A stretch of 64,000 bases of DNA from Chryseobacterium sp. G0162 (GTDB taxonomy: Bacteria; Bacteroidota; Bacteroidia; Flavobacteriales; Weeksellaceae): NCBI RefSeq assembly GCF_003815715.1, contig NZ_CP033922.1, positions 1,315,001 through 1,379,000 of the forward strand, read 5' to 3'. Of this stretch, positions 28,153-36,812 are shown one piece after another. Numbering within the stretch: the first letter of the stretch is position 1; each line of letters begins with the position of its first letter. The notes under the pieces were generated by a model. It made no database searches. It had not been told where the DNA came from and saw only the letters and a list, made by a program, of their open reading frames with translations. The position numbers and the translations under genes were made by a program.

Positions 28153-28824
28153 TTATATATTCAGAAAATATAACAGGATCAGGCTTAACCACTGAAGTCC
28201 GATATAGATATAAAAAATCATGGCTGAAGGCTCTGCCAGTTCATGTAATTTTTCAATTAGTGTGGTTTTTATGATATCATAAAAGTCTACGTTTTCATCG
28301 CCTAAATTCAATTCATCAAATTTCACTTTATTCAGGGCATATCCCAAGACCCTTTTAAGGATTTTATTTTCTGAGCTATTTTTGAATTCATTTACCAATC
28401 TTACTTTCGCCAAAGCATAATCTGTACTGTTTCGAACTAAAACCGGTTGGTTATTTTTAATTTTATTAACTACTTTATCAATAAAAGGAACCAAAATCGT
28501 TTTGGAATGATCCTGAACAAGTCTGCTGATAATTCTCGACATTCCATATTTTGTAGAGAAAATACCTATACAAAAAGGTGCTGCAATCATTAGAAGGTAA
28601 AAAAGCCCTGCAGACAAAGGTTTTGCCATCACGGTCACAGTCAGAAATGCAATAGCTCCACTATGTCCTAATGATGATCCTAAACTTTCCGCCATGATAT
28701 AGATTCCCAAACAGAAAGTAATGACTGTGGACAGGATTCCAATGGCATAAATTTTAAATAGACTGAAGATAAATACAGCAGATAGTTTTGAAAAATATTT
28801 AAGGTGATCTGTGATTTTGTTCAT
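28153..28824 (-). CDS. hypothetical membrane protein
   Basis: The 223-residue protein has helices near residues 16-42, 55-95 and 200-223, with a charged middle of about 90 residues. I do not recognise the family. It stands between clpV and the VgrG2 cargo, with noncoding gaps on both sides (27883-28152 and 28825-29012). It could be an orphan immunity protein or unrelated. The start is chosen at the only Met before the first helix. Confidence 0.6.
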   Translation of the reverse strand: MNKITDHLKYFSKLSAVFIFSLFKIYAIGILSTVITFCLGIYIMAESLGSSLGHSGAIAFLTVTVMAKPLSAGLFYLLMIAAPFCIGIFSTKYGMSRIISRLVQDHSKTILVPFIDKVVNKIKNNQPVLVRNSTDYALAKVRLVNEFKNSSENKILKRVLGYALNKVKFDELNLGDENVDFYDIIKTTLIEKLHELAEPSAMIFYIYIGLQWLSLILLYFLNI

Positions 28825-29012
28825 TAGTGTTTAATTTAATAACATGGTTTTGTTGGATGAAGAATGCTTTCACTTATGAGCGGTACAATATAATCAATAT
28901 TTTTATTGCAAAGGAATCCGTAATAATCCCATATTTTTAATGGTTCATCCTCTGCAATAGCTATATCCTTTTAGAATTATATTATGATTTTGAAAAGAAA
29001 ATAGGAATGGTA

Positions 29013-29588
29013 CTACCAGCTATATTTAATTTTTCCATTCTTTATACAATTATCTACCTCTGTTTTTATGGGACATTTGTAACAATCCCCAGGAATAAAT
29101 TTAAATGAACCACTAAAGGAAATTTCTTCGTTGATTATTTCTGATGTATTTTGAACACAAACTTCTGTTGCCGGTAAATAATCAAAATCGTTTTTCTTTA
29201 TTTCTTTTTTATAAACAGCATTGTTATAACTTAGTTTGCGGATAATAAGAGTCTTATTTCTTTTGTAAGCCAGATAGATCCAACTGCTGCTTCCATCTGA
29301 AATTGAATTGAACTTTAAAATTTTAATATTCCCTTTGTTTGTTATTTCTAATATTCTTCCTGCCTGTAATTTCCCATTTTCAATAATCACAGGAATCTTA
29401 ATTTTTATCTTTTTATTTATCCCAAGAATATCTTCCTGATAATAACAGTATTCACATGCTGTTCTTTCAGTTTCTTCATACAGTTTTCCAATAATTGAAT
29501 CATTTTTGTATACTGAAATCTGAGCTTTACTGTTAAAAACTGATATCCATAATAACAGGAAAAAAAATATTTTTTGAGCCGGCTTCAT
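29013..29588 (-). CDS. exported hypothetical protein, possible orphan immunity
   Basis: The start at 29588 (MKPAQKIFFFLLLWISVFNSKAQ) gives a signal peptide and 191 residues; the frame continues upstream to 29645 without a sensible leader. The mature part contains CEYCYYQED and a C-terminal PGDCYKC, giving two CxxC pairs that could bind metal or form disulfides. No family is recognised. It lies 78 bp after the next gene, at the tail of the VgrG2 cargo operon. Confidence 0.6.
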   Translation of the reverse strand: MKPAQKIFFFLLLWISVFNSKAQISVYKNDSIIGKLYEETERTACEYCYYQEDILGINKKIKIKIPVIIENGKLQAGRILEITNKGNIKILKFNSISDGSSSWIYLAYKRNKTLIIRKLSYNNAVYKKEIKKNDFDYLPATEVCVQNTSEIINEEISFSGSFKFIPGDCYKCPIKTEVDNCIKNGKIKYSW

Positions 29589-29666
29589 AAAATATGAATT
29601 ATTGAAAGGGAAAGAGCTCCAGTCGCTTACCCAAATAAATACCAAACACAGATTAGACCAGAAGTT

Positions 29667-30275
29667 CTAAAACTTTTCCAAATCAGAAAAACTTAAATCC
29701 TGTATTTTTGGCAAAGCATTGATTTTTAGCTCTTTTTTCCTTTTGTTGAAGAGTTTCTCAGAACCAGTTACCTGTTCATACTCAATTTTCGTTTTGGCTA
29801 TTAAGTCAATTCTCGTTTCAAAAGTGGTATCTTTTCCATCCCATATTACCCGTGATATTTTTACCAATTCAAAATTATTTTTATTCAGTCTGAATTCATA
29901 GCTGCTTTTCCGATTATTAATATCAGTAAGCATTTTTAATATACCATCCTCAATAAAAAAATCCGGAATTACATTACCATTATGTTTCCCTTTTTTATCA
30001 GCCGGATATTCGTTTTCAATAAGTTTTGTAGAAGAAACGACCAGTTGAAGCTTTTTATCGGGCTGGGAGAGGAATATCTGTACTCTTACGGGTCTGGTAT
30101 CATCTATCACATCCATTTCTACCATAATCCTGTCATTGCGTTTATCATTATTCAGATCCCCCACTTCTTCTTGTACCAGAGATGTATAATTGTTTTTATT
30201 AGCAGTTTTCTGTGAATATAAATTAACATTGGCCAAGAGAAGAAATATAACAATGGATGATGATATTTTTTTCAT
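29667..30275 (-). CDS. exported hypothetical protein
   Basis: The 202-residue protein has a signal peptide (SIVIFLLLANVNLYSQ). The start of the mature protein, VGDLNNDKRNDRIMVEMD, resembles an FG-GAP/VCBS-type calcium-loop repeat (D-x-N-x-D). No family is recognised for the rest. It lies 33 bp downstream of the candidate immunity gene of the lipase-like effector, so it belongs to the cargo tail. A second immunity or accessory role is speculative. Confidence 0.6.
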   Translation of the reverse strand: MKKISSSIVIFLLLANVNLYSQKTANKNNYTSLVQEEVGDLNNDKRNDRIMVEMDVIDDTRPVRVQIFLSQPDKKLQLVVSSTKLIENEYPADKKGKHNGNVIPDFFIEDGILKMLTDINNRKSSYEFRLNKNNFELVKISRVIWDGKDTTFETRIDLIAKTKIEYEQVTGSEKLFNKRKKELKINALPKIQDLSFSDLEKF

Positions 30276-30308
30276 AATTATTTTTAACGGATTAATAAAA
30301 CATGGCAG

Positions 30309-30662
30309 TTAAAATGCTTCTAATAATGATTGTAAAAAAGATTTAGAATCATCTATATGATAGAATACCATATTTACGGTAAGCCAGTAGACTGAAAATA
30401 GTAAAAATATAAACAATATAAAGATCAGAAAAGTGAGTAATAACCTATTTAATATGATTTTAGATAGATAATATATTAGAGAAAATATTATTGCAGGAAT
30501 AATTGCTCCAATGAGACCAACATTAATAACGACTTTGCCAATACTTTTTGCATTTACTAATTCTTCATATCTATGCAATAAAATATACCAGCCAGACAAA
30601 ATAATTGTACATAAAATAAATATCAATAAACTTATAATAATATTTTTCTTACTATTTCCCAT
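30309..30662 (-). CDS. small membrane protein, candidate immunity for the lipase-like effector
   Basis: The start at 30662 (MGNSKKN) gives 117 residues, 4 bp after the effector stop. The upstream Met at 30710 would overlap the effector by 44 bp and adds a basic tail, so it is less likely. Three hydrophobic helices are seen (IIISLLIFILCTIILSGWY, VGLIGAIIPAIIFSLIYY, LLTFLIFILFIFLLFSVYW). Immunity proteins against phospholipase effectors are often membrane or periplasmic, which fits, but there is no homology evidence. Confidence 0.6.
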   Translation of the reverse strand: MGNSKKNIIISLLIFILCTIILSGWYILLHRYEELVNAKSIGKVVINVGLIGAIIPAIIFSLIYYLSKIILNRLLLTFLIFILFIFLLFSVYWLTVNMVFYHIDDSKSFLQSLLEAF

Positions 30663-30666
30663 ATAT

Positions 30667-32439
30667 TTATTTCTTGTTATATTTTGCTTTTTTTTCAGAA
30701 CTGAATGCACCTTTTAAACCTTCCTCAACTTTCCCCCACAATTGGGTATGGCTTAAGCTATGAGATGCCATAGCTAAATATGCCAGTGAACCCGGTCGTT
30801 TTTTCATATCATCCTTAAATGTTTCTTCATCTTGCTCTGTAACTAACCCCGCATAATATCTTGTGACAAAGGTATCATATCGTCTAAGGTTTCCTCTTAA
30901 AATTTTAAGTTGTGCGTCTAAATTTCCTGTTACGATATATTCAGCATCATCAATATAGCCAATAATTTTTTTCAATTCAAGGGGTTTAATAAACTGACTA
31001 AATAACCTCATCAGCAAATCTTCCAGCTCCCGGGCGTGTACTGCACCTTGTGCTCCTTTTAAAAAAGCATCAAATTCTTTTCTCTTATTTCTGGAATTAT
31101 AGGGATCACTTTCAAAAATAGGTACATCTATAATGGAAAGTCCTTTGGTTTGCTTTTTGGGAGTCCAGGATGTTTCGTCAATACTATCAGTGATTCCTTT
31201 ATTTTCTCCAAATACACCCGCTAATAAACTTAAGAGATAGCTATCCTTTGGACTGCTTTTAATGTCAAACAAAATATTTAAAACCCTCAGCCCCTGTGTC
31301 AGATTTAAATTTTGTGCCCATGTCACTTTATCATACCCTTTTGTTATGCCGGCATTATAATTATTATAGACATCATAGGTCCATCGTAAGAGATTATTTA
31401 AAAGGCTAATAAACGAATCTTTTTCTTTTTGCAGGTTAGAATTTTCAATTTTTAGAGAATCAATATATTGGATAAACTCTTTCGTCATCATATTTATTCC
31501 TAAAAAAGCTTTTGCCATTTCTTTCCATGCCGGAATTGCTCTTTTCTTATGGCTATTGGGAAGACCTATCCCCTTAAGATAAGTTAAAATAGTATCGTTA
31601 TTTACACTTTTCAATGTCTCTATACCCGTTTTAAATTTCTCTACCTGAAAAGACTTCAATAAGCCTTCTAAATTGGTCAAACTGAAGTCTGCAATCAATT
31701 GTTGGGTCAGATCATACTCATTATGAACGTTAATGATCTTACAGTCTTTATGTAATTTTCCATGATTCAACTGATGTTTCTTCTGGAAAAAAGGAGTTGA
31801 TAAATACGTTATACTTTTAACTTTCCATTCTTTAGGAAATTCTGTAATCTTACGAGGCTTCAAAATACTGGATTTTGCAATCATATCCTTACTGGAGATA
31901 AGCTCTGTAAACTGATTAATAACGTTACCACCATGTGAATGACCAATGAGATGCAAATGTACCTCCTGATTTTTCCAGCCGGGATATACCCTTAACAGCA
32001 GATCAAATAATCTCTCGGAAGCTTTGATTCTTTCCTTAGTATCATTGTCACCAGACCAACTGAAAAAATCCCCTTCAATATGCAAATCAGTAAACTGAGG
32101 TCTAAGTTCCTTGATTTTGTTCCATAAATTATTTAAACTTTCCTTTGTTTCTTCTTTGGTCTTTTCATCAATATATTTCCAATAGCTTGTATTGGCCTTA
32201 TGTTTCGTTCCTTCAGTATTTCCAGGATCTGTAGTTCCAGCGACAAACATAAGAATATCAATAATTCTCCCTTTTCTTTTAGGAGAATCTTCGGGGTCTC
32301 CATATTTTACCCCTTGTTCTACACCAGTTTCTGTTACAGATTCTCCAGCAGAGGTAATAATATTTCCTTTGGAATACATACTGTGTCCCTCCTGAGATAT
32401 TTTGGTATAAGTTCCTTTTACAATTCTCGTCCTACTCAT
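30667..32439 (-). CDS. T6SS effector: shared N-terminal segment + lipase-like alpha/beta hydrolase
   Basis: The 590-residue protein starts with about 50 residues nearly identical to two other proteins in the cluster (MSRTRIVKG, YTKISQEGHSMYS, NIIT, TETG, GVKYG). The catalytic region then has the nucleophile elbow GHSHGG with Ser168, preceded by the strand HLHLI and followed by YLSTPFF, as in lipases. An Asp in NVHNEYD and a His in the C-terminal SHSLSH are candidate triad members. It probably hydrolyses phospholipids in target cells. The last 300 residues are helical and unrecognised. It lies in the VgrG2 operon. Confidence 0.75.
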   Translation of the reverse strand: MSRTRIVKGTYTKISQEGHSMYSKGNIITSAGESVTETGVEQGVKYGDPEDSPKRKGRIIDILMFVAGTTDPGNTEGTKHKANTSYWKYIDEKTKEETKESLNNLWNKIKELRPQFTDLHIEGDFFSWSGDNDTKERIKASERLFDLLLRVYPGWKNQEVHLHLIGHSHGGNVINQFTELISSKDMIAKSSILKPRKITEFPKEWKVKSITYLSTPFFQKKHQLNHGKLHKDCKIINVHNEYDLTQQLIADFSLTNLEGLLKSFQVEKFKTGIETLKSVNNDTILTYLKGIGLPNSHKKRAIPAWKEMAKAFLGINMMTKEFIQYIDSLKIENSNLQKEKDSFISLLNNLLRWTYDVYNNYNAGITKGYDKVTWAQNLNLTQGLRVLNILFDIKSSPKDSYLLSLLAGVFGENKGITDSIDETSWTPKKQTKGLSIIDVPIFESDPYNSRNKRKEFDAFLKGAQGAVHARELEDLLMRLFSQFIKPLELKKIIGYIDDAEYIVTGNLDAQLKILRGNLRRYDTFVTRYYAGLVTEQDEETFKDDMKKRPGSLAYLAMASHSLSHTQLWGKVEEGLKGAFSSEKKAKYNKK

Positions 32440-32477
32440 AGCTTACTGGTATTAAAATTTCCGTAATGTCTCAACTA

Positions 32478-33155
32478 TTATTTTTCACTGATGATTTTAC
32501 CGGTATTGGCATCCATCTGATAAACAACAGGCTTCCAGGCAGCAGGTTCACCGGGAGATGTTTTCATGATTTCCATGAGTTCTTTTTCTGAAAGTTTTTT
32601 TCCCTGCATGATCATAATATTCCAGACAGGAATATCCTGATCATATACAATATCATATTTATGGGTTCCGTCATCATTTAATCTTCCAGCTCCTGTTTTA
32701 AGGTTAATATACCCTTTTTTATCCAGAAAATTCAATACATCCTGATACTTTATCTTACCGTAATTTTGATCTTCATCTACCGTTTTCTCAAGCTTTCCGC
32801 TTTTGTCATAGTATTCGGATTTTTCTATTTTCACTGTTTCACTTACTCTGGTTTCTTTTTTCTTCAAGTTTCCGTTAGGATAAAATTCTTTGTAAACATA
32901 GAGGAACGATGGTTTAGGAAGTAATTCTTCCAAAGTTCCTGCTTCATCTTTTTCCGGAGCAGACATTGATAAAATGGTGTATCCGTTTTTCAGTTCCAAT
33001 ATTCCGTTACTTTCCTGGTATTTTTTAAATAAATCAAAATCAAATTTTTCAACCATAGTACTCGTTTTGTGATTCTTTTGAGTTTCTTCTTTTTTAGACT
33101 GGCAGGTGCATATTACAAAACATAATATGGAAAGGTAAATTAATAATTTTTTCAT
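32478..33155 (-). CDS. lipoprotein, candidate immunity for metalloprotease effector 2
   Basis: The 225-residue protein has a lipoprotein signal (LIYLSILCFVICTC, Cys17). It contains a short MORN/wxxYD-like pair (YPNGNLKKKE, YYDKSGKLEK) and a C-terminal GEPAAWKPVVYQMDANTGKI. Its ATG overlaps the stop of the upstream metalloprotease gene (TAATG), so the two are translationally coupled. An envelope location fits neutralising a protease delivered to the periplasm. The immunity role is inferred from position only. Confidence 0.65.
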   Translation of the reverse strand: MKKLLIYLSILCFVICTCQSKKEETQKNHKTSTMVEKFDFDLFKKYQESNGILELKNGYTILSMSAPEKDEAGTLEELLPKPSFLYVYKEFYPNGNLKKKETRVSETVKIEKSEYYDKSGKLEKTVDEDQNYGKIKYQDVLNFLDKKGYINLKTGAGRLNDDGTHKYDIVYDQDIPVWNIMIMQGKKLSEKELMEIMKTSPGEPAAWKPVVYQMDANTGKIISEK

Positions 33156-34519
33156 TACAGCATAATTTTAGAGTTCAACACTTTCCATTGCCACTTAAAA
33201 ACACTTATTCTTGGGATTTGTATATGGTGGCAATAGTCCATAAGATTGTTTGTTTTATAAGCTTCGTAAGTATACTTTGCCGGAGCATTCCCATCAAAAG
33301 TATGCGGAAGTCCCAGCGCATGCATTAATTCATGGGCAACCGTTTCTTTTGAATGGGTATAAAACTGAACGGTAAAAGTGGTATTAAAAAATGAAAAGCC
33401 ATTGGTATATGAAGCAATTGCCCCATTCTTCCACCCCGGATACACATCTTCTATAAAAAAGACTTTGAAATGCGAATCATACTGGCTGCCGTATTTATCC
33501 TTAAATTTCCCTTCCAGATAGTCCCTTAAGCCAGAGGAATCGTTTATATAATACTTTCCGTTAATCTTTTTACAGAACTTGAATCTGAAGGCATTATACA
33601 GAAGATTCCCTGTACAATCAATAGAAAAAGAATTCTGAATGGTTGGGGATACCAACGCCTGATTCAGGCATTCTGTAAAATACTGCTGACTGCCCGGTTT
33701 GGGCTTTCCTACTTTAATAACGTCATTAATATCGGTTTTTACGGAAATAAAAAGGGCAGAAATCTTTTTGATATGCGCTGCAGAATTGGGATGAATGAGT
33801 AAGGCACCACAGATTTCTCCATCTGCTTTTACATATAACATTTGTTCTTTGCTAAACTGTTCCTTACAGGTTATTTTCAGGTAATTGGACTTATCATATT
33901 TCCCTACTTTAATCACTCCAATCTCTTTAAGGTTGAGGGACAGGTATTTTTCGGCTTCTTTATCTTTGAACTCAAAAGTCAGCTTTTGAGGTTTCTCTTT
34001 AATTTCAATTTTAAGGGTTAACAATGCTGATTTTCCTTTCAGTAATGTAAGCACCGGTATTGGATACAGATAAGGTGTTTTATTGACTTTCTTCCAGGAA
34101 ATGGAAAGGCTTTTGTAGCTTTTCAGCTTTTTGTCATACATATTGAGATCTTTGTGGAAATTGGTATTCCAACTGTTCCCATTTTTAAACACGGTGACAT
34201 TATCAGTTTCACAATATTTTCCCATGACGGCTCCGAACCAATTATCTCCCGGTTGTCCGGAATCTCCTTCTCTTAACCAGTCAAAACCAAAATCTGGATT
34301 ATCTTTGTACTTATCATGAGGCCTGAATTTCACTAAACATTTAGCCACCACTTTTCCAACGGGTGGTTTTGAGGGGTTTCCATAGCTTACACCACCAGTT
34401 GCCCCGGTTTCGGTTATTGCAGATCCGGCGGTGGTAATAATATTCTCGTTAGAATACATGCTGTGTCCTTCCTGAGATATTTTAGTATAAGTGCCTTTTA
34501 CGATTCTCGTCCTACTCAT
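33155..34519 (-). CDS. T6SS effector: shared N-terminal segment + metzincin-like protease (1)
   Basis: The 454-residue protein begins with the shared N-terminal segment (residues 1-50). The C-terminal protease has the extended zinc motif HELMHALGLPH (His396, Glu397, His400, His406) and a Met-turn-like NLMDY (Met427), the metzincin signature. The middle (about 60-250) is beta-rich and homologous to the middle of the effector at 35040-36809, including FGFDWL and a conserved ends-with-WQW tail. It probably cleaves proteins in the recipient periplasm. It is coupled to its candidate immunity lipoprotein. Confidence 0.78.
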   Translation of the reverse strand: MSRTRIVKGTYTKISQEGHSMYSNENIITTAGSAITETGATGGVSYGNPSKPPVGKVVAKCLVKFRPHDKYKDNPDFGFDWLREGDSGQPGDNWFGAVMGKYCETDNVTVFKNGNSWNTNFHKDLNMYDKKLKSYKSLSISWKKVNKTPYLYPIPVLTLLKGKSALLTLKIEIKEKPQKLTFEFKDKEAEKYLSLNLKEIGVIKVGKYDKSNYLKITCKEQFSKEQMLYVKADGEICGALLIHPNSAAHIKKISALFISVKTDINDVIKVGKPKPGSQQYFTECLNQALVSPTIQNSFSIDCTGNLLYNAFRFKFCKKINGKYYINDSSGLRDYLEGKFKDKYGSQYDSHFKVFFIEDVYPGWKNGAIASYTNGFSFFNTTFTVQFYTHSKETVAHELMHALGLPHTFDGNAPAKYTYEAYKTNNLMDYCHHIQIPRISVFKWQWKVLNSKIML

Positions 34520-34624
34520 AATGTATGATATTTGATTTTTCGTAATCCCTGTTTTTATTTTTACATCCCTTTATAAAAAGATACTCCTAACATAATATTT
34601 ATTGAGTAGATTCTTCTTTATATA

Positions 34625-35035
34625 TTATTTATACTCTTTCCTATACACTAACTTTCCATTATCCCATTTTTCTTTTTTGATGACTTTTCCGTTTTTATCA
34701 TAATACTTCCAGATTCCTTGATATCTTCCCTCTAAGAATTCTCCTTCTGCAAAATTATATGGAACAAGTTTAGGATTGTCATTTCCTGAGGTTTGATAAT
34801 ATGAATAAAGGGTTGTTTTTCCATCAATTATGTTGCATTTATCATTGGCATTCAAACAGAACAAACTATCAACATTTTTTTTCAATTCTGAAGAATTAAA
34901 ATAATAAGATAATTTTTGGGGTAGTTTATCAATTAATTTATTTTTATCATGTTTTGGTGGTTTTTCAAATTTTTGTTGTGCACAAGAATTTAAAAAAAAA
35001 GAAAATATAAAACAAAAGCAAATATATAGTTTCAT
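34625..35035 (-). CDS. MORN-like lipoprotein, candidate immunity for metalloprotease effector 3
   Basis: The 136-residue protein has a lipoprotein signal (FIFSFFLNSCAQQ). The C-terminal part has MORN/antitoxin-type repeats (GRYQGIWKYYDKNGKVIKKE, KWDNGKLVYRKEY). It begins 4 bp after the effector stop. The repeat type recurs in Bacteroidota immunity-like lipoproteins, and the lipoprotein at 32478-33155 has a weaker version. The role is inferred from gene order. Confidence 0.65.
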   Translation of the reverse strand: MKLYICFCFIFSFFLNSCAQQKFEKPPKHDKNKLIDKLPQKLSYYFNSSELKKNVDSLFCLNANDKCNIIDGKTTLYSYYQTSGNDNPKLVPYNFAEGEFLEGRYQGIWKYYDKNGKVIKKEKWDNGKLVYRKEYK

Positions 35036-35039
35036 AATA

Positions 35040-36809
35040 TTATTTATTTTCAGTTATAGAGCCATAATAACTTTTCACATCATTCTGCATGACCTGCCAC
35101 TGCCATCTTATAAATATGTTTCTAGTACTAGAATAGTCCATAACATTTAGAGTCAATTTTTCTTTAAATTTATATTTGTTCTCCTTATAGACCTTTAGAT
35201 TATCCTCATCTTGTTTTATTTGCTTTTCACCCTTTTCAATATTAACTTTCCCTTCATCAATTTTCTCCTGAATATCCTTATTAATTTTTCGAGTTTCAGA
35301 GTTTTCCTTTTCTAATTTATCTATCCTATCTTGAGCTTCTTTTTTATATGGATAATCTGGTTTCTTTTTTTCGTTGGTCCATTTGTCAATTTCTTGTTGC
35401 CTAATTCTGATATTTTCCTTGTTTTTCTTCAAAGCAACTTCATTCCCTTTTGTAATTTCTTTATTTCTAGCTGTGGTTTGTTTATTTTTAAACAATCTCG
35501 ATTTCAGCTTTTCTAGTTCTTGCTTATATTCTAAATCTCTCCAAAAATAATGTTCCAATCCTAGCGCATGAGCAATTTCGTGAGCATATGTAGATTTATT
35601 CTTTAAATTGGAACCAAAAACGATTGCTTCCCGAAAGTTTACTGGTTGAGTTCTGCTCACACCACCTTCGTTATCAATTGGGTCTTTATCGATATTTGTA
35701 ATAAAAAGTAAAATACCTTTAAATTTCTTACCATCAGTTTCAAAAGCTGTTTTGTATTCCCTTAAAAACTTATCTAAAATATGTTCATATTCTGCATCTG
35801 TATGTTCCTCTCCATCATCATCAATATAGGATACTTTCCCTCCGGCAGTATCTTTCCTGTTAGTAAAATAATTTCCTGTTTTATTATAAAATGTGCCATT
35901 CCAGGCTGTTTCATCAAAAGCAATACGATATTTACTATCTATTTCTACCGTTGTCTTTATCAATGCCTGATTAAGAGAATTTTGATTTAAATACTCTTCT
36001 ATTTTATCCGTTTTAAAATCTGAAATCAATTGGGAAATCTCAGCTTCCTTATTTGGAGAATCTTTTACTACACAAACTAATCTAACTGGTAAATCATAAA
36101 TTCTTGTATTGTCGATTGCTGTAATTTTACCAATTTCTTTTTTATCCTTGTCTACTGCAACAATTCCCACTTCTTTAGAAGCTTTTATACATTTTATGAT
36201 AATTTCCTTTGGTTTTCCGTCTGGTATGTATTTTATATTTTCGTTCTTTTTACCATCAATATCCACTTCATAATACTCATTTTTCCCAAAGGAAATTTCA
36301 GCTTTACTTATATCATCACCTGCTTTTATTGGCTTACATACCATGTTAAGCTTTATTTCCTGATTAAGCTTCATTAAGCTCAGCCAAGGAATATAGTAAG
36401 GTACTTTTAGAGGGAATTTATTATAATCTTTCTTAATCCCATTTTTTAAATCAGGACTAGAGCTTATAGAAACATATTCTTGTTTAGACCCATCAAAAAC
36501 AAATTCCAAATTCGCTATATCATCGGTCTGTATTTTCAATATGTTATCAGAACTATCTGTATTAAGCCAGTCAAAACCAAACTCGCCATTGTAAGCAGGT
36601 AAAGGTTCAAATTCAATATATAATTCAACACCTGTTTCAAATTCAATAAAAGGGGGGCTCTTCGGGTCACCATAGCTTACTCCGTTCTCTACCCCTGTTT
36701 CTGTTATTGCTGCTCCGGCATTTGTTATAATATTGGCATTGGAATACATGCTATGGCCTTCCTGAGAAATCTTGGTATAAATACCTTTAACGATTCTCGT
36801 TCTGCTCAT
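35040..36809 (-). CDS. T6SS effector: shared N-terminal segment + metzincin-like protease (2) with coiled-coil insert
   Basis: The 589-residue protein has the shared N-terminal segment (1-50), then a beta-rich middle related to the 454-residue effector. The zinc motif HEIAHALGLEH (His410, Glu411, His414, His420) is followed by a highly charged helical insert (about 425-545, rich in Lys/Glu/Asn), and only then the Met-turn NVMDY (Met557) and RWQWQV end. The other protease has about 20 residues at that place, so a roughly 120-residue coiled coil is inserted in the catalytic domain. It lies 3 bp after vgrG2. Confidence 0.78.
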   Translation of the reverse strand: MSRTRIVKGIYTKISQEGHSMYSNANIITNAGAAITETGVENGVSYGDPKSPPFIEFETGVELYIEFEPLPAYNGEFGFDWLNTDSSDNILKIQTDDIANLEFVFDGSKQEYVSISSSPDLKNGIKKDYNKFPLKVPYYIPWLSLMKLNQEIKLNMVCKPIKAGDDISKAEISFGKNEYYEVDIDGKKNENIKYIPDGKPKEIIIKCIKASKEVGIVAVDKDKKEIGKITAIDNTRIYDLPVRLVCVVKDSPNKEAEISQLISDFKTDKIEEYLNQNSLNQALIKTTVEIDSKYRIAFDETAWNGTFYNKTGNYFTNRKDTAGGKVSYIDDDGEEHTDAEYEHILDKFLREYKTAFETDGKKFKGILLFITNIDKDPIDNEGGVSRTQPVNFREAIVFGSNLKNKSTYAHEIAHALGLEHYFWRDLEYKQELEKLKSRLFKNKQTTARNKEITKGNEVALKKNKENIRIRQQEIDKWTNEKKKPDYPYKKEAQDRIDKLEKENSETRKINKDIQEKIDEGKVNIEKGEKQIKQDEDNLKVYKENKYKFKEKLTLNVMDYSSTRNIFIRWQWQVMQNDVKSYYGSITENK

Positions 36810-36812
36810 GGC

